Origin: Ignavibacteria bacterium UBA2360
GTDB lineage: Bacteria > Bacteroidota > Ignavibacteria > Tepidaquicellales > OLB5
Direction of reading: 5' to 3'
Assembly: GCA_002344125.1 (NCBI GenBank)
Contig: DDTQ01000008.1
Location: 314,305-378,304 of the forward strand
DNA length: 64,000 nt
Part shown: in pieces, positions 43,155-49,643 of the stretch
Numbering within the stretch: the stretch's first letter is position 1
How the letters are laid out: each line of letters opens with the position of its first letter
Made by a program: the position numbers and the translations under genes
The notes under the pieces: model-generated
What the model was told of the DNA's origin: nothing
Database searches by the model: none
The model's input: only the letters and a program-made list of their open reading frames with translations

Positions 43155-44518
43155 AATTTAACAATACTATTTTTGCGAGGAGCGTGGCGCTGTGCCCGCC
43201 TATGGCGAGGACGAAGCAATCTCAACAATGTATGCAATTATTTATGGGATTGCTTCGCTTTGTGTTTCGCAGGCTCAATACTCCGCTCGCAAAGGTGGCA
43301 TTGATATTAATATTTTCAACCTGTGTAGTTTATTCCCAGGAAAATAATATTGAGCTTGTTGAAAGCATTCCCGTTGAAACAACCCTCGATAATCCCGACA
43401 TACGCAATACATTGGAAGTTTGGCTGGAGATGATAAACTCCGCGCAAACAACTCTTGATATAGAACAATTCTACATATCAAATGAAAAAGGCGAACCGCT
43501 TGATACAATACTGAACGCAATTATTGCCGCAGCCAAAAGGGGAGTGATTGTCCGCATTATTGTTGATGCCGGTATGTATCAAACATATCCCGAAAGTGCC
43601 GATGAGCTGGATAAAATTGAAAATATTGAAGTCCGGAAAATTGATATAAAAAGCTTGACAGGGGGTATACAGCATTCAAAGTATTTTATAGTAGATGGTA
43701 AAGAAGTGTTCCTCGGTTCACAGAATTTTGATTGGCGTGCATTGAAGCATATACATGAACTTGGAGTTAGGGTTGATAACAGGCCAATTGCAGAATTTTA
43801 TTCGGAAATTTTCAACTTTGATTGGTGCTTCAGTGGTGTAGTTGATTCTTGCTTTTTCAAAGTTACTTTGCCGCAAACACAGGTGATAAACACAGGTATT
43901 TATAGCTGGATTAGTGTGAAACCGGGTTATTCATCTTTCAGTACTTTTACAAATGTAAAGTATCCGGCTAATTATTTCTTTTGGGATTTTGGATCGAAGC
44001 CCCACGAAAGATTTTTTGATGTAAATCAAATTTACGAAATCATTAGAAATGCAGGATCTGAGATCAACCTCCAATTCCTCTCATACAATCCCGTTACAAA
44101 GGATGGCTACTGGGAAGAAGTTGATATGGCTTTAATTTCCGCAAGCAAAAGGGGAGTGAAGGTTAAGCTGCTTGTATCTGACTGGAACCTTGGTAAAACC
44201 GCAGTAGAACATTTTAAGGAGCTTATCCAATATCCAAATTTCGAGATCAGATATACTTCCATTCCTGAATATTCCGGAGGTTTTATTCCATTCGCACGGG
44301 TTGAGCATTGTAAATTCATTACTGCTGATAACAATACATGGATAGGCACAAGCAACATGAGCTATGATTACTTTTATGAATCACGTAATGTTGGATTGGT
44401 TGTAGAAAGCGGAAAGTTTACACAGAGAGTGCGTGATATTTTCTACAAAAGCTGGAACAGCGAGTATGCGCATCCAATTGAGTCAACAGGAGAATATCAA
44501 TCAAGAAAGAGAAATTAG
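43151..44518 (+). CDS. Secreted phospholipase D-like protein (PLD3/4-like)
   Basis: Two HKD motifs are intact: HSKYFIVDGKEVFLGSQNFD with the following WR (residue about 175), and EHCKFITADNNTWIGTSNMS (about 395). The 'GSQNFDWRALKHIHELGV' context and the 'GTSNxSxDYF' ending resemble the PLD3/PLD4 branch, whose members include 5' exonucleases and lipid-acting enzymes. The start at 43151 overlaps the SDR stop by 4 nt. Residues about 8-48 come from an inserted repeat (43172-43293). The natural signal peptide resumes at KVALILIFSTCVVYSQ. It is probably extracytoplasmic. The last codons are repeated as a relic at 44563. Confidence 0.85.
   Translation: MKFNNTIFARSVALCPPMARTKQSQQCMQLFMGLLRFVFRRLNTPLAKVALILIFSTCVVYSQENNIELVESIPVETTLDNPDIRNTLEVWLEMINSAQTTLDIEQFYISNEKGEPLDTILNAIIAAAKRGVIVRIIVDAGMYQTYPESADELDKIENIEVRKIDIKSLTGGIQHSKYFIVDGKEVFLGSQNFDWRALKHIHELGVRVDNRPIAEFYSEIFNFDWCFSGVVDSCFFKVTLPQTQVINTGIYSWISVKPGYSSFSTFTNVKYPANYFFWDFGSKPHERFFDVNQIYEIIRNAGSEINLQFLSYNPVTKDGYWEEVDMALISASKRGVKVKLLVSDWNLGKTAVEHFKELIQYPNFEIRYTSIPEYSGGFIPFARVEHCKFITADNNTWIGTSNMSYDYFYESRNVGLVVESGKFTQRVRDIFYKSWNSEYAHPIESTGEYQSRKRN
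43172..43293. repeat. Palindromic element inserted in frame at the PLD-like gene N-terminus
   Basis: Outer arms are TTTGCGAGGAGCG and, imperfectly, CTCCGCTCGCAAA. Inner arms are CGAAGCAATC and GATTGCTTCG. The whole stretch reads through without a stop and separates MKFNNTI from the signal-peptide core. Confidence 0.65.
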
Positions 44519-44533
44519 TATTCAATAATAGAG

Positions 44534-44553
44534 ATTCCCGCTTTCGCGGGAAT
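44534..44553. repeat. Short palindrome (ATTCCCGC family)
   Basis: ATTCCCGC-tttc-GCGGGAAT, flanked by AGAG and GACA as in the common dispersed 'GATTCCCGC...GAATGAC' element. It lies between the intact PLD-like gene and its tail relic. Confidence 0.75.
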
Positions 44554-44562
44554 GACAAAAAC

Positions 44563-44640
44563 AAAAGCTGGAATAGTGAGTATGCATATCCGATTGAGTC
44601 TGGTGGAGAATATCTGCAAAGGAGACGAGACCATGATTAA
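44563..44640 (+). pseudogene. Relic of PLD-like gene 3' end
   Basis: This reads KSWNSEYAYPIESGGEYLQR and a few more residues to a stop at 44638, against KSWNSEYAHPIESTGEYQSR at the end of the intact gene. Several differences are silent, so the copy descends from a coding paralog. No start or catalytic motif remains. Confidence 0.75.
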
Positions 44641-44664
44641 ACTGATTAAAGGATTATAATTGTA

Positions 44665-44710
44665 ACGCGAATCGTTGTTTCGCGTACTTTAGTCGAATCA
44701 GCGATTCTAC
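44665..44710. repeat. Two palindromes downstream of the toxin gene
   Basis: ACGCGAA/TTCGCGT (44665-44685) is followed by GTCGAATC-agc-GATTCTAC (44692-44710). It lies just after the stop of the RelE-type toxin on the minus strand. Confidence 0.65.
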
Positions 44711-44715
44711 AATCA

Positions 44716-44967
44716 TTAACGATAAACATCTTTTCGGTGTGCTATTTTATATACTTTAATTTCTTTCTTGCTATCATCAACTTCGTATAGAACCCTGTAT
44801 TCACCAATTCTGATTCTGTATCCTTTTTCATTATGGAGCTTTTTGCAGGAGTTTGGGCGCGGAAATTCCTTTAACACGATTACTTTATTTATTATTCTTC
44901 TTGCAGAAGAGAAGCTTAATTTATCTAATTGCTTTTGCGCAAGATTATTTATTAATACCCGATACAC
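44716..44967 (-). CDS. RelE/ParE-family toxin
   Basis: This 83-aa protein has the RelE fold signature: YRVLINNLAQKQLDKLS at the N-terminus, a central helix ending ELPRP-like (KEFPRPNSCKKL), then KGYRIRIGEYRVLYEVDD and a C-terminal IKVYKIAHRKDVYR. The Arg residues and the RKDVYR tail are typical of RelE-type ribosome-dependent mRNA interferases. It overlaps its antitoxin by 23 nt and is the second gene of the pair. Confidence 0.9.
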   Translation of the reverse strand: MYRVLINNLAQKQLDKLSFSSARRIINKVIVLKEFPRPNSCKKLHNEKGYRIRIGEYRVLYEVDDSKKEIKVYKIAHRKDVYR

Positions 44968-45184
44968 GCTTTCTTCTCATATTTGTTTTCTTTATTCTTT
45001 CTTGCTTTTCTCTTTGTTTTTTGTAATCATCAATATTTAAGAAGTAATTTGAATCTTTTTTAGCCTTTTCAAGTTCTGCTGTTTCTTCTATTACTTCAAG
45101 AAGTTCCTTGTATTCCTTATCCTTTTTGAGAATATCCCAGGTTTTTTTGGAAATGATCACCTGTTTTTTATCAACTAAAACCAT
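44945..45184 (-). CDS. Antitoxin of the RelE-type pair
   Basis: This 79-aa protein starts with a short strand (VDKKQVIISKKTWDILKK) and continues as charged helix (LLEVIEETAELEKAKKDSN), fitting a Phd/RelB-type antitoxin. It ends in a basic tail. It is upstream of and overlaps the toxin gene. It should neutralise the toxin and autoregulate the promoter around 45185-45230; no operator was recognised. Confidence 0.8.
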   Translation of the reverse strand: MVLVDKKQVIISKKTWDILKKDKEYKELLEVIEETAELEKAKKDSNYFLNIDDYKKQREKQERIKKTNMRRKRVSGINK

Positions 45185-45294
45185 ATCTTTTCCTTTCTTC
45201 TTAAATATACTAAATCTAAAATTAAAAAACCCCGACTTTCAATTGGTTAATAAAGTGAGAATAAATTTCTAAACCTACAACTCCATTTAGGGTA

Positions 45295-45313
45295 GTCGAA
45301 TCTGCGATTCGAC
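45295..45313. repeat. GTCGAATC palindrome copy
   Basis: Perfect GTCGAATC-tgc-GATTCGAC arms, the best preserved member of this family in the window. Confidence 0.75.
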
Positions 45314-45337
45314 ATATATGATTTAGTCTTAAACAAA

Positions 45338-45361
45338 AAGCCCCAACTTTCGTTGGGGCTT
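45338..45361 (-). terminator. groEL terminator
   Basis: Stem AGCCCCAAC (45339-45347), loop TTTC, stem GTTGGGGCT (45352-45360). On the minus strand it is followed by TTTTGTTT, 36 bp after the groEL stop. Confidence 0.88.
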
Positions 45362-45396
45362 AGTTCGTAATTCGTAAATATTAATTTCTAACTGAA

Positions 45397-47046
45397 TTAA
45401 TACATGCCGCCCATATCACCGTAACCGCCGCCAGGAGGCATCATTGGCGCTGCTTTTTCCTTTTCAGGTTTTTCGCAGATAACCGCCTCGGTGGTGAGTA
45501 ACATAGAAGCTACTGATGCAGCGTTTTCGAGGGCTACCCTTGTAACCTTGGTAGGATCGATAACGCCTGCTTTTATCAGGTTCTGGTACTCTTCGGTCAA
45601 TGCATTGAATCCATAGTCATCTTTGTTCTTTTTGATCTCGTTAATTACAACAGAAGCTTCAACGCCTGCGTTTTCAACGATCTGTCTTAACGGAGCTTCG
45701 ATAGCTTTTCTTATGATATCAACACCAATTTTCTGGTCATCGTTATCGCCTTTAAGTTTATCAAGACCACTTGATACTCTTATTAGAGCAACACCGCCGC
45801 CCGGAACGATACCTTCTTCAACAGCCGCGCGTGTAGCGTGCAGAGCGTCTTCAACTCTAGCTTTCTTTTCTTTCATCTCAACTTCTGTAGCTGCACCGAT
45901 CTTTAATACAGCAACGCCGCCTGAAAGTTTCGCAAGTCTTTCCTGTAATTTTTCTTTATCGTAATCGCTGGTAGTTTTTTCTATCTGAGCCTTAATTTCG
46001 TTTACGCGTTTCTTTATGTCATCTTTCTTTCCTGCGCCTTCAACTATGATAGTGTTATCTTTATCGATAACAATTTTCTTAGCTGTTCCAAGATAAGAAA
46101 CTGTAGCGTTTTCGAGCTTGTAGCCTTTTTCTTCGCTGATAACTGTACCTGCGGTTAATACTGCGATATCTTCGAGCATTGCTTTGCGTCTATCGCCAAA
46201 TCCCGGTGCTTTTACAGCAGCAATTTTTAATGTACCGCGTAACTTGTTTACTACAAGTGTTGCCAAAGCTTCACCTTCGAGGTCTTCAGCAATGATAAGC
46301 ATTGTTCTGCCTGCCTGCGCTACTTTTTCAAGTATAGGAAGCAGATCTTTCATTGTGGAGATCTTTTTATCGTAGATGAGGATGTAGGGATCTTCTAAAA
46401 CTGATTCCATTGTATCTGCATCGGTTACAAAGTACGGTGAGAGGTAACCTCTATCGAACTGCATACCTTCAACTATATCAACTGTTGTATCTGTACCTTT
46501 AGCTTCTTCAACTGTGATTACGCCATCTGTTCCGACTTTCATCATAGCGTCAGCGATAAGCTCACCGATGAGTTTATCATTGTTAGCTGAAATTGAACCA
46601 ACCTGCGCTATTTCAGTTTTACTTGTCTTATCAATGTTCTTGCTTAATTTTGCAAGGCCATCAACAATTTTTGATACAGCAATATCAATACCGCGCTTAA
46701 GATCCATTGGATTTGCGCCTGCTGTTACGTTCTTTACGCCTTCGGCGTAAATTGCCTGAGCAAGTACGGTTGCAGTTGTTGTACCATCACCTGCAACATC
46801 GCTGGTTTTGGATGCAACTTCTTTTACCATCTGCGCCCCCATGTTTTCTATGGGGTCTTCAAGCTCAACTTCTTTTGCAACAGTAACACCATCTTTTGTA
46901 ACTGTTGGTGTACCGAATTTTTTATCTATTACTACGTTCCTGCCTTTGGGTCCTAATGTGACCTTTACAGCATTTGCTAATTTATCGACACCTTTTTTTA
47001 AGGCGCTTCTTGCCTCTGTATCGAAATGAATTAATTTTGCTGACAT
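45397..47046 (-). CDS. groEL: Chaperonin GroEL (HSP60)
   Basis: This 549-aa protein is a full-length group I chaperonin forming the ATP-driven folding cage. It opens with KLIHFDTEARSALKKGVDKL and has LGPKGRNVVIDKKFGTPTVT, the ATP-site VAGDGTTTATVLAQAI near residue 85 and VEEGIVPGGGVALIR near 405. The C-terminal tail ends PPGGGYGDMGGMY, typical of the flexible GGM tail. AAGGAGA precedes the ATG. It follows groES after 116 bp that hold a palindromic element. Confidence 0.98.
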   Translation of the reverse strand: MSAKLIHFDTEARSALKKGVDKLANAVKVTLGPKGRNVVIDKKFGTPTVTKDGVTVAKEVELEDPIENMGAQMVKEVASKTSDVAGDGTTTATVLAQAIYAEGVKNVTAGANPMDLKRGIDIAVSKIVDGLAKLSKNIDKTSKTEIAQVGSISANNDKLIGELIADAMMKVGTDGVITVEEAKGTDTTVDIVEGMQFDRGYLSPYFVTDADTMESVLEDPYILIYDKKISTMKDLLPILEKVAQAGRTMLIIAEDLEGEALATLVVNKLRGTLKIAAVKAPGFGDRRKAMLEDIAVLTAGTVISEEKGYKLENATVSYLGTAKKIVIDKDNTIIVEGAGKKDDIKKRVNEIKAQIEKTTSDYDKEKLQERLAKLSGGVAVLKIGAATEVEMKEKKARVEDALHATRAAVEEGIVPGGGVALIRVSSGLDKLKGDNDDQKIGVDIIRKAIEAPLRQIVENAGVEASVVINEIKKNKDDYGFNALTEEYQNLIKAGVIDPTKVTRVALENAASVASMLLTTEAVICEKPEKEKAAPMMPPGGGYGDMGGMY

Positions 47047-47082
47047 ATTATTTTTAGTCTCCTTATTTTATTTTTGAATGAA

Positions 47083-47152
47083 TTGTCATTCCTGCGAAGG
47101 CAGGAATCTTGTTTTAATTGTTAAAGATTCCGCATCAAGTGCGGAATGACAA
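47083..47152. repeat. Composite palindromic element between groES and groEL
   Basis: Outer arms TTGTCATTCC (47083-47092) and GGAATGACAA (47143-47152) enclose two small hairpins: ATTCCTGC/GCAGGAAT (47088-47107) and ATTCCGCA/TGCGGAAT (47127-47147). As RNA it would be a stable structure in the groES-groEL transcript and might affect the ratio of the two products. Confidence 0.75.
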
Positions 47153-47162
47153 TAAAAGGGTA

Positions 47163-47450
47163 TTACCCTATAACAGCGTAAACATCGCTTTCGCGCATAA
47201 TTAAATACTCTTCATTATTAACTTTTACTTCTGTGCCGCTGTATTTGCCGTATAAAACTTTATCGCCGACTTTCAGATCCATAGCGAGCTTTTTGCCGTT
47301 ATCATCTGATTTGCCGTTACCAACTGCTACTACTTCACCTTCCATTGGTTTTTCCTGTGCTGTATCAGGTAAAATAATTCCGCCTTTTGTTACTTCTTCG
47401 GGAGCCTTAGGCTTTACAATTACCCTGTCTCCAAGTGGCTTTAAGTTCAT
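47163..47450 (-). CDS. groES: Co-chaperonin GroES (HSP10)
   Basis: This 95-aa protein caps the GroEL cage. It has PLGDRVIVKPKAPEEVTKGG at the N-terminus, the mobile-loop IILPDTAQEKPMEGEVVAVG, and KVGDKVLYGKYSGTEV. A strong Shine-Dalgarno AGGAGG (47460-47465 on the minus strand) lies 9 nt before the ATG. It is the first gene of the groESL operon, about 60 bp from a perfect CIRCE element. Confidence 0.98.
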   Translation of the reverse strand: MNLKPLGDRVIVKPKAPEEVTKGGIILPDTAQEKPMEGEVVAVGNGKSDDNGKKLAMDLKVGDKVLYGKYSGTEVKVNNEEYLIMRESDVYAVIG

Positions 47451-47506
47451 TTTTAGAATCCTCCTAAATTATTGATTTATATAAAATTGTGTTTGTGAGG
47501 TATTAG

Positions 47507-47533
47507 TTAGCACTCGCTAACTGTGAGTGCTAA
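47507..47533 (-). promoter_or_regulatory. CIRCE operator (HrcA site)
   Basis: Perfect TTAGCACTC-N9-GAGTGCTAA upstream of groES. HrcA binds CIRCE and represses chaperonin genes until heat stress titrates GroEL. hrcA itself is not in the window. Confidence 0.95.
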
Positions 47534-47582
47534 AATAATATAATTACTTTTTTAAGTCAATGGTTCCCACAGTGCCCTAATA

Positions 47583-47631
47583 TAGAGTGATTATTATTTA
47601 AATAAATGATTATATTTACTTAATCACTCTA
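47583..47631 (+). promoter_or_regulatory. Inverted repeat upstream of the T9SS gene run
   Basis: Perfect 11-bp arms TAGAGTGATTA (47583-47593) and TAATCACTCTA (47621-47631), 27 bp apart, ending 14 bp before the ATG at 47646 and just before its AGGAGG Shine-Dalgarno. It could be an operator or a 5'-UTR hairpin. No regulator is identified. Confidence 0.45.
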
Positions 47632-47645
47632 AAACAGGAGGTGAG

Positions 47646-48650
47646 ATGAAATTCCTTGTTATCATTTTACTTGGATTTACCCTACATGGCAAATCACCGG
47701 ATATCTATGCGCATGAGGAAAACTGCCTCAGATCTTTTGTTGACAGCAGTATCTTTAACTATTATCCCTTAAATGTTGGAAACCGCTGGTCATGGAACCT
47801 GAACCGAAACCACAGCCCGGGTCCCGGATATGTATCAGCTTTAGTAACCGGTACTCAGTTAATCCGAAATCACCTTTATTTCAAAATGAAATATGATACT
47901 TACATTATTTATACCAATCAATATACTTCAGGTTACAGTTTTTTAAGAATTGATTCCTTAACGGGAAATTTCTATTCACTTAATATTTCCGGTAATGATA
48001 CTTCTGAGTGTTTGAATGACAGTCTGAATACTCCGGTAAACGATTCTGCCTATACGTATTGCAGCGGAACTGCGGGGGGTTCATGGTACACACATACACG
48101 CGGCACGTACAATTTTATTAATCAAACCTATGTATCTGAAAGCTTCGGCTGGACTAATTACTTTGAAGCGTATGGATATCACGTTTATGCGAGAGGAATA
48201 GGTAAGGTTTATTCCCGCAGTCAGGGAATGATGACATATACCGAAGAAGTTCTTAAAGGTTGTATCATTAACGGACAATTATTCGGTGATACCACATTTC
48301 CTGTTGGTTTAATATCCGTTAGCACAGAAATTCCTTCGCAATTTTCACTTTTCCAAAATTATCCTAACCCGTTTAACCCGGTTACAAAAATAAAATTCAG
48401 TATTCCCCTCTCGAGAGGGATGGGTGCCGAAGGCGGGCGGGGTGTGTTAACACAATTATCAATTTACGACGCGCTTGGAAAAGAAATCACCGTACTGATA
48501 AATCAACAGCTTCAGCCCGGCACATACGAAGCTGATTGGGACGCATCAGCTTACCCAAGCGGTGTGTATTATTATAAACTTGAAGTCAGTCCTTCGACAA
48601 GCTCAGGACGAGGATTTACTGAAACAAAAAAAATGGTTTTGATAAAATGA
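47646..48650 (+). CDS. Secreted T9SS protein, 'YYPLxxGNxW' family, member 1
   Basis: This 334-aa protein has a signal peptide (FLVIILLGFTLHGKS) and an N-terminal domain starting FNYYPLNVGNRWSWNL, shared with the genes at 48647 and 51093. An all-beta body follows, then a T9SS type A tail from FQNYPNPFNPVTKIKFS to TETKKMVLIK. Two palindromic elements interrupt the tail in frame: LSRGMGAEGGRGV (48405-48448) and SPSTSSGRG (48591-48613). AGGAGGTG lies unusually close to the ATG. The stop overlaps the next start (ATGA). The ligand or function is unknown; it is probably exported to the surface. Confidence 0.85.
   Translation: MKFLVIILLGFTLHGKSPDIYAHEENCLRSFVDSSIFNYYPLNVGNRWSWNLNRNHSPGPGYVSALVTGTQLIRNHLYFKMKYDTYIIYTNQYTSGYSFLRIDSLTGNFYSLNISGNDTSECLNDSLNTPVNDSAYTYCSGTAGGSWYTHTRGTYNFINQTYVSESFGWTNYFEAYGYHVYARGIGKVYSRSQGMMTYTEEVLKGCIINGQLFGDTTFPVGLISVSTEIPSQFSLFQNYPNPFNPVTKIKFSIPLSRGMGAEGGRGVLTQLSIYDALGKEITVLINQQLQPGTYEADWDASAYPSGVYYYKLEVSPSTSSGRGFTETKKMVLIK
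48405..48448 (+). repeat. In-frame palindromic element in T9SS tail (CCCTCTCGAGAGGG type)
   Basis: CCCCTCTC/GAGAGGGA palindrome plus a G-rich arm encoding LSRGMGAEGGRGV between FSIP and LTQLSIYD. Near-identical copies lie at 49349-49392 and 50838-50881. Confidence 0.8.
48591..48613 (+). repeat. In-frame palindromic element in T9SS tail (CCTTCGAC type)
   Basis: An imperfect palindrome beginning CCTTCGACAAGCTCAGGACG encodes part of SPSTSSGRG. Copies lie at 49535-49557, 51024-51046 and 51975-51997, each at the same codon position before the final ETKKMVLIK. Confidence 0.8.
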
Positions 48651-49594
48651 TGAAACTACAATTTATAGTAATACCGGTATTTCTGATCTTTTGCGAAAGT
48701 GGCAGTACTTTCTCATGGGATTCAACTGCTGCAAAATACTATCCACTTCAAATTGGAAATTCATGGACATATAACAGGCTGGTATTCAGCGGACCTTCAC
48801 CATGTACTAATCTAACTGAGAATTTTAACTACAGGGTAGCAATTACGGGTGATACCCTTATGCCAAACAACAAAAGATATTTCGTATTTCAAAGCACTTA
48901 TCTTTCCACTGTTTACAGAAGAATAGATAGTGCATCAATGAATATTTATCAATACAGTACTTCTTCCGGTAACGAGTGCAAATATGATAGTTTGTTTGCG
49001 GCACCGGGTAATTTTATTTCAGGCTGTAATATTTATGTACTGAATGGATTTTCAACAATATCATTTGGTGGATCAATCCGCAGTTTAAGAACTCTTGGTG
49101 CAGGCGCCTGTCCGGCGCAGTGTTTAAGGAAATTTGTTTTGGGAATTGGATATTATGGTGATGAACAATGTGTAACTGGAGGTTCAAGAACTACTTTAAA
49201 CGGCTGTGTTATTAACGGAGTTCTCTATGGTGATACTTCATTAATTTTAGGTATCATGCTTTCCGGCATAGAAATTCCAAATGAGTGTTCATTATCCCAA
49301 AACTATCCCAACCCTTTCAACCCGGTTACAAAAATAAAATTCAGTATTCCCCTCTCGAGAGGGGTGGGTGCCGAAGGCGGGCGGGGTGTGTTAACACAAT
49401 TATCAATTTACGACGCGCTTGGAAAAGAAATCACCGTACTGATAAATCAACAGCTTCATCCCGGCACATACGAAGCTGATTGGGATGCCTCAGCATATCC
49501 AAGCGGTGTGTATTATTATAAACTTGAAGTCAGTCCTTCGACAGGCTCAGGACGAGGATTCACCGAAACTAAAAAAATGGTTTTGATAAAATAG
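48647..49594 (+). CDS. Secreted T9SS protein, 'YYPLxxGNxW' family, member 2
   Basis: This 315-aa protein has a signal peptide (LQFIVIPVFLIFCESGS), then AAKYYPLQIGNSWTYNRL as in the neighbours, a beta-rich body with several Cys, and a T9SS tail from SQNYPNPFNPVTKIKFS to TETKKMVLIK. Both in-frame palindromic elements are present (49349-49392, 49535-49557). It is translationally coupled to the gene before it by a 4-nt overlap. Function unknown. Confidence 0.85.
   Translation: MMKLQFIVIPVFLIFCESGSTFSWDSTAAKYYPLQIGNSWTYNRLVFSGPSPCTNLTENFNYRVAITGDTLMPNNKRYFVFQSTYLSTVYRRIDSASMNIYQYSTSSGNECKYDSLFAAPGNFISGCNIYVLNGFSTISFGGSIRSLRTLGAGACPAQCLRKFVLGIGYYGDEQCVTGGSRTTLNGCVINGVLYGDTSLILGIMLSGIEIPNECSLSQNYPNPFNPVTKIKFSIPLSRGVGAEGGRGVLTQLSIYDALGKEITVLINQQLHPGTYEADWDASAYPSGVYYYKLEVSPSTGSGRGFTETKKMVLIK
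49349..49392 (+). repeat. In-frame palindromic element (CCCTCTCGAGAGGG type), copy 2
   Basis: Copy of 48405-48448 at the same codon position in the next gene; here the CCCCTCTC/GAGAGGGG arms are perfect. Confidence 0.8.
49535..49557 (+). repeat. In-frame palindromic element (CCTTCGAC type), copy 2
   Basis: Copy of 48591-48613; encodes SPSTGSGRG. Confidence 0.8.
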
Positions 49595-49643
49595 TTTTTC
49601 AGTTGACTTGATGTTTTAATTAACTAACTTTTAAGGAGTATTT

